Positions 48,550-56,593 of a stretch of 64,000 nt of DNA are shown piece by piece. The notes under the pieces are model-generated. The model had not been told where the DNA came from, made no database searches, and saw nothing but the letters and a program-made list of their open reading frames with translations. Location: NCBI GenBank assembly GCA_035688265.1, contig DASSNE010000014.1, positions 34,448 to 98,447 on the forward strand. The letters are read 5' to 3'. Each line of letters begins with the position of its first letter. The first letter of the stretch is position 1. The translations under genes and the position numbers were made by a program. This stretch comes from DASSBR01 sp035688265 (GTDB taxonomy: Bacteria; Pseudomonadota; Gammaproteobacteria; Natronospirales; DASSBR01).

Positions 48550-48642
48550 AACCCTCACCCCAACTCCTCTCCCGACGGGAGAGGGGCCATAGCCTGATCG
48601 GGAGCTTCTTGCTCCCTCGCCCTTCGGGAGAGGGTGAGGGTT
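48550..48642. repeat. REP-like multi-hairpin element (AACCCTCACCC family)
   Basis: Outer arms AACCCTCACCC (48550-48560) and GGGTGAGGGTT (48632-48642) pair perfectly. Inside are CCTCTCCC/GGGAGAGG (48566-48584) and GGGAGC/GCTCCC (48600-48616). A three-way or four-way folded structure is possible. The arm sequence recurs at 62304-62338. It lies within the rubrerythrin operon, in the gap before the Fe-S gene. Confidence 0.8.
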
Positions 48643-48651
48643 CTGCGCGGC

Positions 48652-49071
48652 TCAGCCTTCCAGGCTGTCCAGCGCCTTCTGGAAGCGATTGGCGTGCGAA
48701 CGCTCGGCCTTGGCCAGCGTCTCCATCCAATCGGCGATTTCGTCGAAACCCTCGTCACGGGCGTCTTTCGCCATGCCCGGATACATGTCGGTGTATTCGT
48801 GGGTTTCGCCGGCGATCGCGGATTTGAGGTTGAGCGCGGTCGGGCCGATCGGCTCGCCGGTCGCCGGATCGCCGACCGCTTCGAGGTATTCCAGGTGACC
48901 GTGCGCGTGGCCGGTTTCGCCTTCCGCGGTGGAGCGGAATACCGCGGATACGTCGTTATAGCCTTCGACGTCCGCCTTGGCGGCGAAATACAGGTAGCGG
49001 CGGTTCGCCTGCGATTCGCCCGCAAATGCGTCCTTCAGGTTCTGCTCGGTCTTGCTGCCCTTAAGCTCCAT
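48652..49071 (-). CDS. Rubrerythrin (diiron domain only)
   Basis: 139 residues, ferritin-like four-helix bundle. Ligand helices: FAGESQANRRYLYFAAKADV, AEGETGHAHGHLEYL, AIAGETHEYTDMYPGMAKDA and LAKAERSHANRFQKAL, giving the Glu and ExxH diiron ligands. No C-terminal rubredoxin domain is present, so electrons must come from another protein, conceivably the downstream Fe-S protein. Peroxide reduction is the family role. The start is preceded by GGAGGACGGCA, and a palindromic operator covers the promoter. Confidence 0.92.
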   Translation of the reverse strand: MELKGSKTEQNLKDAFAGESQANRRYLYFAAKADVEGYNDVSAVFRSTAEGETGHAHGHLEYLEAVGDPATGEPIGPTALNLKSAIAGETHEYTDMYPGMAKDARDEGFDEIADWMETLAKAERSHANRFQKALDSLEG

Positions 49072-49091
49072 TGCCGTCCTCCGGATGTGGG

Positions 49092-49117
49092 ATAATACAA
49101 TTTAGACTTAGTCTAAA
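49092..49117 (-). promoter_or_regulatory. Rubrerythrin promoter with perfect 17-bp palindromic operator
   Basis: TTTAGACT-T-AGTCTAAA at 49101-49117 is a perfect 8-bp inverted repeat around one base. On the minus strand it lies just upstream of -10 TATTAT (49092-49097), occupying the -35 to -10 spacer. The -35 itself is poor (GGTTTT). I do not recognise the regulator; size and symmetry suit an Rrf2- or Fur/PerR-like dimer but the sequence is not their consensus. Confidence 0.7.
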
Positions 49118-49186
49118 ACCACTGGAAAGGTAAGCCGCGCGCCGGATAAAGTCAACCACGGTCCGCTCCTGTTAAAATGTCTTGCT

Positions 49187-49453
49187 ATGCCTCAGAAACA
49201 AGCATCGTCCACGCCGCCGGCCGGCCCCCAAACCGGCGGCAATCAGCTCGACTTCGAAGCGGCGCTGAAAGAGCTGGAAACCGTCGTCGCCCAGCTCGAG
49301 CAGGGCGACATCAGCCTCGACGCGGCGCTCAAGCACTTCGAGCGCGGCGTCCAGCTGACCCGCATCTGCCAGCAGGCGCTCAGTGAAGCCGAGCAGAAGG
49401 TCGAAATCCTGTTGAAGGACGGCAGCACCGAACCTTTCGAGCCGGAGGATTAG
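49187..49453 (+). CDS. xseB: Exodeoxyribonuclease VII small subunit
   Basis: 88 residues. The domain LDFEAALKELETVVAQLEQG followed by DISLDAALKHFERGVQLTR is the XseB signature. A 20-residue polar N-terminal extension is common. Elsewhere xseB usually precedes ispA and dxs; here it precedes folE2 by one nt. The large subunit gene is not in the window. Confidence 0.94.
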   Translation: MPQKQASSTPPAGPQTGGNQLDFEAALKELETVVAQLEQGDISLDAALKHFERGVQLTRICQQALSEAEQKVEILLKDGSTEPFEPED

Positions 49454-49454
49454 C

Positions 49455-50270
49455 ATGGATATGAAAAGCAAGCCTGCGGCGCCGATCGCGGACGTGCAGT
49501 CGAGCGCGGACACGCGTCACATTCCGATCCAGAAAGTGGGCATCAAGGATATCCGCCACCCGGTGCGCGTCCGCGACCGCTCCGGCGGCGAGCAGCATAC
49601 GATCGCGATGTTCAACATGTACGTCGATCTGCCGGCGCGCTTCAAGGGCACGCACATGTCGCGCTTCGTCGAAATCCTCAATCGCCGCGAGCGGGAGATT
49701 TCGGTGGCGTCGTTCCATGAAATGCTCGGCGAGATGACGCGGCGACTGGATGCACAGTCGGGCCACATCGAGATGCACTTCCCGTATTTCATCACCAAGA
49801 AGGCGCCGGTGTCGGGCGTCGAAAGCGTGCTCGATTACGACGTGACGTTTCTCGGCGAGCGCCGCGGCGACGAGAACTGCATCCAGGTCCGGGTCGTCGT
49901 GCCGGTGACCAGCCTGTGCCCGTGCTCGAAAAAAATATCCGACTACGGCGCGCACAATCAGCGCTCGCACGTGACGCTGACGACCCGCCTGAAGGGCTTT
50001 GTGTGGCTGGAAGAGCTGATCGACATGGTCGAGGCCGAAGCGTCGTGCGAACTTTACGGGCTGCTGAAGCGGCCGGACGAGAAATATGTGACCGAGCGCG
50101 CCTACAACAATCCCAAGTTCGTCGAGGATATCGTGCGTGATATCGCCGTTCGACTCGATCGGGACGACCGCATTCGCTATTATCAGGTTTCATCCGAGAA
50201 CTTCGAGTCGATCCACAATCATTCGGCGTACGCGCAGGTGGAGCGCGACAAGGATTCGAACGAGAGTTGA
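49455..50270 (+). CDS. folE2: GTP cyclohydrolase I type 2 (FolE2)
   Basis: First step of folate and queuosine synthesis, GTP to dihydroneopterin triphosphate, by the metal-flexible type IB enzyme. 271 residues. Catalytic Cys in VTSLCPCSKKISDYGAHNQR, with MSRFVEILNRRERE and DYDVTFLGER typical of COG1469. Unlike zinc-dependent FolE1, this form works under zinc shortage. No Zur-like operator is visible, since it sits one nt behind xseB. Confidence 0.95.
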   Translation: MDMKSKPAAPIADVQSSADTRHIPIQKVGIKDIRHPVRVRDRSGGEQHTIAMFNMYVDLPARFKGTHMSRFVEILNRREREISVASFHEMLGEMTRRLDAQSGHIEMHFPYFITKKAPVSGVESVLDYDVTFLGERRGDENCIQVRVVVPVTSLCPCSKKISDYGAHNQRSHVTLTTRLKGFVWLEELIDMVEAEASCELYGLLKRPDEKYVTERAYNNPKFVEDIVRDIAVRLDRDDRIRYYQVSSENFESIHNHSAYAQVERDKDSNES

Positions 50271-50348
50271 CAAACCAGCGGCTGAATCCCGGTTGATTTC
50301 CGGCCGGCCGCGACTCATTATTCGCGGGATGACCGTATTGGAAGGGAC

Positions 50349-52010
50349 ATGGACGACAGCACCGTAAGAGGCCGGGAGTTGACCGAACGAGCCGAAGCGG
50401 AACACCTGCAAGAGAATTCCAGCGATCCACAGCACGAGGCCGATCGGCGGCAGCGACAGACCCGTCGCCTGCAGATACTGAACCGCGTCGCGCAGCTGGT
50501 CGCGCGCGACCTGGACATCAAGCGGATCGCGCAAACGGTGGCGGATGCCACGACCGAACTCACAGGCGCCCAGTTTGGCGCTTTTTTCTACAATGTGGTC
50601 AACGACGGCGGTCACTGCGAAAAGCATTTCGCCGTGTCCGGCGCCCCGCGCGGCGACTTCGAAAAATTCGGCGTGCCGCGCGACTCGTCGCTGTTCGGCC
50701 GCACGTTTTGCGGCGAAGGCGCCATTCGCTGCGACGATGTTCGCACCGATCCCCGCTACGGCAATAATCCGCCCCACCGGGGCATCCCCAAAGGGCACCT
50801 GCCGGTGGTGAGCTATCTCGCGGTGCCGGTGGTGCTGCGGTCCGGCGAGATCCTCGGCGCCCTGTGCTTCGGTCACGAGCGCGCGGGCGTCTTCACCGCG
50901 GAGACCGAAGAACTGGTGGCGGGCGTCGCCGCCCACGCGGCCACCGCGATCGACAACGGGCGTCTGTACGAGGCGGCGCAGGCCGAAATTGAGCGCAGCC
51001 GGCGGGTGGAGCACGCGGCGCGCCATTTGGCAGCGATCGTCGTGTCGTCCGACGATGCGATTATCAGCAAGGACACGAACGGCATCATCCAGACCTGGAA
51101 CAAAGGCGCCGAGAAGCTGTTCGGCTACCGAGCCGAGGAAGTCATCGGCAAGTCGATCACCATCCTGATTCCACCGGATCGCGAAGACGAGGAACCGATG
51201 ATCCTGGCGCGCATCCGGCGCGGCGAGTCCGTCGACCATTACGAGACCGTGCGCCAGCGCAAGGACGGCTCGCTGGTGGATATCTCGCTGACAGTGTCAC
51301 CGATCCATGACTCGTCGGGCAAGGTCATCGGCGCGTCCAAAATCGCGCGCGACATCACGGAACGGCGGATTATCGAGGCGCGCCGCGAACTGCTGCTGCG
51401 CGAGGTCAATCACCGCGCGAAGAACATGCTGCACAACGTGCAGTCGATTGCGGTGCAGACGCTGCGCAACACCACATCGCCGGAAACCTTTCAGAAGGTT
51501 TTCCTGGCCCGGCTGGGAGCGCTGTCGCACGCCCACGACCTGCTCGCGCGTGCCGAATGGCGCGGCGCGGCACTGGCTGATCTCATCGCACTGGAACTGG
51601 CACCCTACTGTGGCGCCGGCGGCCCGAACTGCACGGTCGGCGGCTGCGATGATGTGCAACTCAACGCGCGAGCGGCGCTGGCGCTGGGAATGGCGTTCCA
51701 TGAACTGGCGACGAATGCCGCCAAATACGGTGCGCTGTCGGCGGCAAGCGGGCAGCTTGAAATCCAATGCCAGGTAACGCCCGGCGCGGACGGCACCGAA
51801 ATGCTGCACATCGACTGGATCGAGCGGGGCGGGCCGCCGGTCAGCAAACCGAGCCGCCGCGGCTTCGGGTCACGCCTGATCGAGCACGGCCTCGCGTACG
51901 AGCTGGAAGCGGAAGTCAGCCTCGACTTCGAGCCGGAGGGTGTGCACTGCTGGATCTACATGCCACTGGCGCCGACGGAGCCGGGAACCACTCCAGAGAC
52001 TGTCGCATGA
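50349..52010 (+). CDS. GAF-PAS sensor histidine kinase of the HWE family
   Basis: 553 residues, no membrane helix, so a cytosolic sensor. GAF domain at about 45-205 (VAQLVARDLDIKRIAQTVAD to AAHAATAIDNGRLYEAAQAE), PAS at about 225-345 (SSDDAIISKDTNGIIQTWNK, GYRAEEVIGKSI), then the HWE core: phospho-His in EVNHRAKNMLHNVQSIA, HELATNAAKYGALS, and WIERGGPPV. HWE kinases are most common in Alphaproteobacteria, so transfer is possible. Followed by two response regulators, the first overlapping its stop (ATGA). Confidence 0.93.
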   Translation: MDDSTVRGRELTERAEAEHLQENSSDPQHEADRRQRQTRRLQILNRVAQLVARDLDIKRIAQTVADATTELTGAQFGAFFYNVVNDGGHCEKHFAVSGAPRGDFEKFGVPRDSSLFGRTFCGEGAIRCDDVRTDPRYGNNPPHRGIPKGHLPVVSYLAVPVVLRSGEILGALCFGHERAGVFTAETEELVAGVAAHAATAIDNGRLYEAAQAEIERSRRVEHAARHLAAIVVSSDDAIISKDTNGIIQTWNKGAEKLFGYRAEEVIGKSITILIPPDREDEEPMILARIRRGESVDHYETVRQRKDGSLVDISLTVSPIHDSSGKVIGASKIARDITERRIIEARRELLLREVNHRAKNMLHNVQSIAVQTLRNTTSPETFQKVFLARLGALSHAHDLLARAEWRGAALADLIALELAPYCGAGGPNCTVGGCDDVQLNARAALALGMAFHELATNAAKYGALSAASGQLEIQCQVTPGADGTEMLHIDWIERGGPPVSKPSRRGFGSRLIEHGLAYELEAEVSLDFEPEGVHCWIYMPLAPTEPGTTPETVA

Positions 52011-52384
52011 GCCCGGACGCTCAGAGCTCCGCATTGTCCGGCCTGCGCATTCTCGTGGTCGAGGATGAGATGATGCTCGCCATGCTGATCGAAGACTGGC
52101 TCGAGATGCTCGACTACCAGGCCGTCAAGGCGGCGCGGCTGGAAAAGGCCGTGGCGCTCGCAGAAAGCGAGGATTTCGATGGCGCGCTGCTTGACGTCAA
52201 CCTGGGTGGAAAGCGGTGCTACCCGATTGCCGAGGCGCTCGATCGACGAGGGATCCCCTTCATTTTCATGACCGGGTACGGAGGCGACATGCTGCGCGAG
52301 GACTTCCGCGACCGGCCGGTGGTGCAGAAGCCGTTCCAGTTGGAGGAGATCGAACGGCTGATGACCGACACATTCGTGTCATGA
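52007..52384 (+). CDS. Single-domain response regulator 1
   Basis: 125 residues, receiver only. RILVVEDEMMLAMLIEDWLE (acidic pocket EDE), phosphoacceptor Asp in DGALLDVNLGGK, Thr in FIFMTGYGG and Lys in VVQKPFQLEEIERL. No output domain, so it acts by protein contact or phosphotransfer. ATG overlaps the kinase stop. Paralogous to the next gene. Confidence 0.93.
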   Translation: MSPDAQSSALSGLRILVVEDEMMLAMLIEDWLEMLDYQAVKAARLEKAVALAESEDFDGALLDVNLGGKRCYPIAEALDRRGIPFIFMTGYGGDMLREDFRDRPVVQKPFQLEEIERLMTDTFVS

Positions 52385-52473
52385 CGTCGCCGGTTGAAAT
52401 CGAATGGCGAAACGTCAATGATAGGCGAGCAATAGAGGGATCAGCAGGAGGTGAATCTCCAGGAGGGTTGCCG

Positions 52474-52965
52474 ATGGCAATAGCCAAAAGAATAACTGCC
52501 GACATGTTGTTACAGTACGAAAATGCGCTGCTGATTGGAAAGAAGCGCCCTGACGCTGGCGCTCGGCGAACTCGCTCCGACGCTGTCGGCGAGGGACAGC
52601 CCAAGCGCGGCTTGCGCATTCTCGTGGCCGAAGACGAAATGATGCTCGCCATGTTGATGGAAGATTGGCTGGCGATGCTCGATTGTGAAGTCGTGAAAGC
52701 GCCGCGGCTGAAGCAGGCGCTGGCGCTGGCCCGCGATTGCAGTTTTGATGGCGCGCTGCTAGACGTGAATCTCAACGGCGAAGAATGCTATCCGGTCGCC
52801 GACGTGCTCGATGGACGCAGCATTCCGTACATTTTCATGACCGGCTACAGCGCCGAGATGCTGCGCGAGGACTATCGTGACCGACCGCGAGTCCAGAAGC
52901 CGTTCCAGCTCGACGAAATCGAGCGACTGATGGCGGAACACTTCACAGCCTCCGACGCCGGGTAG
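52474..52965 (+). CDS. Single-domain response regulator 2 with N-terminal extension
   Basis: 163 residues from ATG 52474, chosen for GGAGG seven bases upstream. An ATG at 52381 overlapping the first regulator's stop is also in frame. About 45 polar N-terminal residues (AKRITADMLLQYENALLIGK) precede a receiver very like regulator 1: RILVAEDEMMLAMLMEDWLA, DGALLDVNLNGEECYPVADV, FMTGYSAEML, VQKPFQLDEIERL. A tandem duplication is evident. The extension is unique to this copy. Confidence 0.9.
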   Translation: MAIAKRITADMLLQYENALLIGKKRPDAGARRTRSDAVGEGQPKRGLRILVAEDEMMLAMLMEDWLAMLDCEVVKAPRLKQALALARDCSFDGALLDVNLNGEECYPVADVLDGRSIPYIFMTGYSAEMLREDYRDRPRVQKPFQLDEIERLMAEHFTASDAG

Positions 52966-52983
52966 GCGCAGACCGCCCGCTTC

Positions 52984-54297
52984 TTAATGCGCGCCCAGCC
53001 GTTCCAGCAGCGTATATAAAAACTGCTGGGTGAACTTCAACTGGCATGGCATCGATGCGCGTTCCATCAGCCCCGCATTGACGCGCACAATCGCGGTCGG
53101 CGCGACCACTTCCAGCGTCACCGTCCGGCGGACGCCGTTCAGATAAGCCATTTCGCCAAAGCAATCGTCGCGCCGCAACACACGGATCAATTGCCCCCCC
53201 TGCCGCACCGCGACTTCGCCCGAGACAAAAATCAGAAAGCAGTCTTCCATCTCGCCTTCGGTCACGATCCGCTCGCCGGGCAGGTAATCGCACCACTGGC
53301 TTGCGTTCATCAGCTCCCAGATTTCCGGATAGCTGAAGTTGCGGAAGAACTTCAGCTTGCGCATTTTGTTGAAGCGCTCCTGCTCGGCCAACTCGGCGAC
53401 TGATTTATCCAGCTGCCGGAACGCACCGGTCAAGTCGCCGGCAAACTCGAGCCCCGTCTGGTAGCGCTTGGCGGGATCCTTGTTCAGAGCGCGAAACACG
53501 ATCCGCTCGAGCACTGCCGGCACGTCGCGGCGCAGGCGGTGCAGCGGCACCGGCGTCGACCAGGCGATGCGGCGGCGCAACTCGTCGATATTGGCGCCAT
53601 CGAACGGCCGCCGGCCCGCCAGCATCTCGTACATCACAATGCCGAGGGAAAACAGGTCCGAGCGCGGCGTCACCTGCGGATCCTGCTCGCGAATCTGCTC
53701 CGGCGCCATGTAGCTCGGCGAGCCGATCAGGCCGCGCTTGCCCTTGAGCGCCGAGTTCGCCGTCTGAGCAATGCCGAAATCGATGATGCGCACGCCGCCG
53801 GTTTTGGTCAGCAGGATGTTGCTCGGTTTGATGTCGCGGTGCACGACCCCTCGGCGGTGGGCGAAATCCAGCGCCTTCGCGCATTTGAAAATCACGTCCG
53901 CAACGCGGTAAATCGGCAGCGCGCGCGCCGGTTTGGCGAACACCGTCAGCGGGTCGGCATTGCGCACGTACTCCATCACGACGTAGTAGCGCCCGCCGTC
54001 CTCGCCCGCATCGTAAATCGGCACGATACTGGGATGCTGCAGCCGCCCGACCAGGTGCGCCTCGTTGAAAAAAACCCGCCGATGGGTACGGGCGCGCCCT
54101 TCAGGCAGGTCTTCCGCAGCGGGATACAGCTTGAGCGCCACATCCTTGCCGAGATACGGATCGTGGCACAAATAGACTCGGCTGGTACTGCCGACGCCCA
54201 GCTCGCGCGTCACTTCGTATTTGCCGATGCGTTCCGGCAGTGCCGCTTCGACACGTTGGTTATGAACTAGTGTATCCACTGTGCTATTGCGAGCCAT
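52984..54297 (-). CDS. Ser/Thr protein kinase with C-terminal cyclic-nucleotide-binding domain
   Basis: 437 residues, cytosolic. Hanks-type kinase at about 24-285: glycine loop LGVGSTSRVYLC, VALKLYP, VVHRDIKPSNILL, IDFGIAQ, GSPSYMAPEQI. After a short linker comes a CAP-type cNMP domain (about 315-430: LPGERIVTEGEMEDCFLIFV, CFGEMAYLNGVRRTVTLEVV). Activity may therefore respond to a cyclic nucleotide (inference). ATG at 54297 overlaps pgpA by 31 nt; no good Shine-Dalgarno. Final gene of the rib-nusB-thiL-pgpA series. Confidence 0.9.
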   Translation of the reverse strand: MARNSTVDTLVHNQRVEAALPERIGKYEVTRELGVGSTSRVYLCHDPYLGKDVALKLYPAAEDLPEGRARTHRRVFFNEAHLVGRLQHPSIVPIYDAGEDGGRYYVVMEYVRNADPLTVFAKPARALPIYRVADVIFKCAKALDFAHRRGVVHRDIKPSNILLTKTGGVRIIDFGIAQTANSALKGKRGLIGSPSYMAPEQIREQDPQVTPRSDLFSLGIVMYEMLAGRRPFDGANIDELRRRIAWSTPVPLHRLRRDVPAVLERIVFRALNKDPAKRYQTGLEFAGDLTGAFRQLDKSVAELAEQERFNKMRKLKFFRNFSYPEIWELMNASQWCDYLPGERIVTEGEMEDCFLIFVSGEVAVRQGGQLIRVLRRDDCFGEMAYLNGVRRTVTLEVVAPTAIVRVNAGLMERASMPCQLKFTQQFLYTLLERLGAH

Positions 54298-54761
54298 ATG
54301 ACACCAGCATAAATGCCGGCGACGATGTCGTCCAGCATGATTCCGATGCCACCGCCGACGTGACGGTCGAGCCAACCGATGGGCGACGGTTTGACGATGT
54401 CGAAAAATCGGAACAGGACGAAGCACGTTCCCAGCGACAACAGGCTGAACGGCGCGATCGCGAATGCGACCTGGTAGCCCGCGATTTCATCGAACACGAT
54501 GCCCGAGTAGTCATGCACGCCCAGCCGACGCGCGCTCTGTCCACAAATCCAGATACCGACGATGCACAGCGCGACGATAACGCCCCCTCGCCACCACGGC
54601 GGGAGCAACGCGAGACCGTATGCGATCGGCACAGCCACGAGCGTACCGAAGGTGCCAGGCGCACGCGGCGCCAGACCCGCGCCAAACCCGAACGCCAGCA
54701 GATGCACCGGATCGCGCAGGATGTCGGCGGCGCGCGGGCGCCGCGTCGGCTCGGTGTTCAT
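54267..54761 (-). CDS. pgpA: Phosphatidylglycerophosphatase A
   Basis: 164 residues; dephosphorylates PGP to phosphatidylglycerol at the inner membrane. Signatures: GFGAGLAPRAPGTFGTLVAV, SGIVFDEIAGYQVAFAIAPF, FRFFDIVKPSPIGWLDRHV and GGIGIMLDDIVAGIYAGV, with membrane helices between. Follows thiL by 11 nt as in E. coli (nusB-thiL-pgpA). Confidence 0.96.
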   Translation of the reverse strand: MNTEPTRRPRAADILRDPVHLLAFGFGAGLAPRAPGTFGTLVAVPIAYGLALLPPWWRGGVIVALCIVGIWICGQSARRLGVHDYSGIVFDEIAGYQVAFAIAPFSLLSLGTCFVLFRFFDIVKPSPIGWLDRHVGGGIGIMLDDIVAGIYAGVIWLAIAQWIH

Positions 54762-54772
54762 TGTTCCCCTGG

Positions 54773-55684
54773 TTATTGAAAATGCTGATAGCCAGCCGTG
54801 TCAGCATGCCACAACGTCCCGTCCGGCGCGATACAGCGAACTCCCCGCTCATCCGCGATGCTGCCGATGTCGTGAATCGGCGCCCAGTCGTCGCGCCAGG
54901 CAGCGCGTAATGCATCGACCTTCGTCGACGGCACGGTGAAACACAATTCGTAGTCGTCGCCGCCGGTCAGCGCCAATTGCGGATCGGCGCCCGCGGCTGC
55001 CGGAATCCGCTCAAGCTGAAGATCCGCACCAACGCCGCTGGCCTCGATCAGATGACCCAGATCCGCCAGCAGGCCGTCCGAGATATCGATGGCGGCCGAT
55101 GCATATTCCCGCAGCGCCGTCCCTTCCGCGACCCGCGGCTGCGGATAGAGAAACCGATTGCGGTCGCTACTTTCGCGTGAATAGGATTTAAGGCCGGCGG
55201 CGGCTTCGCCGAGGGCGCCGGTAACGAAGATTCGGTCGCCGGACTGCGCGCCGCTGCGGCGCATGGCTTTGCCTGCCGGCACGATGCCGCAGGCGCCGAT
55301 CGTGATGGTCAGCGGTCCGCGGGTCACATCGCCGCCGACGAGCGCGACATCGAATGCGTCGGCCAGTTCGAAAAATCCGGCGGCAAAATCCCCGAGCCAG
55401 ACTTCGTCAGCTTCAGGCAAGGTCAGCGCGAGCGTCGTCCAGGCAGGCGTCGCGCCCATTGCGGCGAGATCGCTCAGATTGGTGGCGAGTGCGCGGAAAC
55501 CGACTGCATGGGGCGGTGCGCCGGCCGGGAAATGCACGGCTTCGACCATCGTGTCGGTAGTCATAGCGAGCTCATGACCGGGCGGAGACTGCAGAAGCGC
55601 GGCGTCGTCGCCGATCCCCAGCGGCACGTCCGGCCGGCCGTGCGGCCGGCGAAAATACCGCTCGATCAGCTCGAATTCATTCAT
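54773..55684 (-). CDS. thiL: Thiamine-monophosphate kinase
   Basis: 303 residues from ATG 55684, overlapping nusB by eight nt. MNEFELIERYFRR start, GIGDDAALL, TTDTMVEAVHF, LSDLAAMGATPAW and AIDISDGLLADLGHLIE are the AIR-synthase-type ATP and Mg sites. Makes thiamine pyrophosphate. A longer in-frame start inside nusB was rejected. Confidence 0.97.
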   Translation of the reverse strand: MNEFELIERYFRRPHGRPDVPLGIGDDAALLQSPPGHELAMTTDTMVEAVHFPAGAPPHAVGFRALATNLSDLAAMGATPAWTTLALTLPEADEVWLGDFAAGFFELADAFDVALVGGDVTRGPLTITIGACGIVPAGKAMRRSGAQSGDRIFVTGALGEAAAGLKSYSRESSDRNRFLYPQPRVAEGTALREYASAAIDISDGLLADLGHLIEASGVGADLQLERIPAAAGADPQLALTGGDDYELCFTVPSTKVDALRAAWRDDWAPIHDIGSIADERGVRCIAPDGTLWHADTAGYQHFQ

Positions 55685-56117
55685 CGCGCTTGCGGTGCGC
55701 AGTCTCGACGGGTCGCAATTCGACGGCAGCTCGGTCCAGCACCGCGTTGATGTATTTATGGCCGGCCTCGCCGCCATAGGCTTTCGCCAGCTCGACCGCC
55801 TCGTTGATGACGACACGGTACGGTACCTCGACGTGGTCGCGCAGTTCCAGCAAGCTGCACCACAAAATTGCGCGCTCGATCGGGTCGATCTGCGTCATCG
55901 GCCGGTCGAGCCAGCGGCTCGCCAGCGCGTCGAGTTCATCGACGGCATCGGCGGCCGCCATGAAGAGTTCGCTGAAGTACTCGGTTTCGCGCCGTTCGCC
56001 ATGCTCGGCGACAAATTGCGCCAGCACGGCGCGCGGCGCGTCGCCGGTCAGCTGCCATTGATACAGCGCCTGCATCGTCAGCCTGCGGGCGCGCGAACGA
56101 ACATTCGAGCGGCTCAT
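55677..56117 (-). CDS. nusB: Transcription antitermination factor NusB
   Basis: 146 residues from ATG 56117, overlapping the ribH stop (ATGA). SRARRLTMQALYQWQLTG, then DELDALASRWLDRPMTQIDP, RAILWCSLLEL, PYRVVINEAVELAKAYGGEA and KYINAVLDRAA. Binds boxA RNA with S10 for rRNA antitermination. ribH-nusB-thiL order is standard. Confidence 0.97.
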   Translation of the reverse strand: MSRSNVRSRARRLTMQALYQWQLTGDAPRAVLAQFVAEHGERRETEYFSELFMAAADAVDELDALASRWLDRPMTQIDPIERAILWCSLLELRDHVEVPYRVVINEAVELAKAYGGEAGHKYINAVLDRAAVELRPVETAHRKRDE

Positions 56118-56590
56118 TTGAAACGCCGCAATACGGCGATCATTTCCAGCACCGCCAGCGCCGCTTCCTCGCCCTTGTTGCCACCCTTGGAATTGGAACG
56201 ATCCAGCGCCTGCGTTTCGTTGTCGCACGTCAGCACGCCGAAGCCGATCGGCAGGCCGGTATCCAGCATCACGCGGCCGAGGCCGCGGGTGCATTCGCCG
56301 GCGACGAATTCAAAGTGCGCGGTGCCGCCGCGGATCACTGCGCCGAGCGCGACGATGCCGTCGAAACGCTGCGTCGCCGCAAGCTTTTGCGCGGCCAGCG
56401 GGATTTCAAATGCACCCGGCACCTGGACCACTTCGATCGCCTCGTCGGCAATGCCGTAACGTTTCAGCACCCGGCGCGCACCGGCCAGCAATCCGTCGAC
56501 GATAAAATCGTTGAAACGGGAGGCGACGATCGCAATGCGTGCATCGGCGACAGCCAGGTCATCGCTGCCGGCAGGGGTGTAATCGGACAT
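56114..56590 (-). CDS. ribH: 6,7-dimethyl-8-ribityllumazine synthase
   Basis: 158 residues. IAIVASRFNDFIVDGLLAGA, VQVPGAFEIPLAAQKLAATQ, GAVIRGGTAHFEFVAGECTR (with the catalytic His) and FGVLTCDNETQALDRS. Condenses dihydroxybutanone phosphate with the ribitylaminouracil. Three nt after ribBX. Confidence 0.97.
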   Translation of the reverse strand: MSDYTPAGSDDLAVADARIAIVASRFNDFIVDGLLAGARRVLKRYGIADEAIEVVQVPGAFEIPLAAQKLAATQRFDGIVALGAVIRGGTAHFEFVAGECTRGLGRVMLDTGLPIGFGVLTCDNETQALDRSNSKGGNKGEEAALAVLEMIAVLRRFK

Positions 56591-56593
56591 GGT

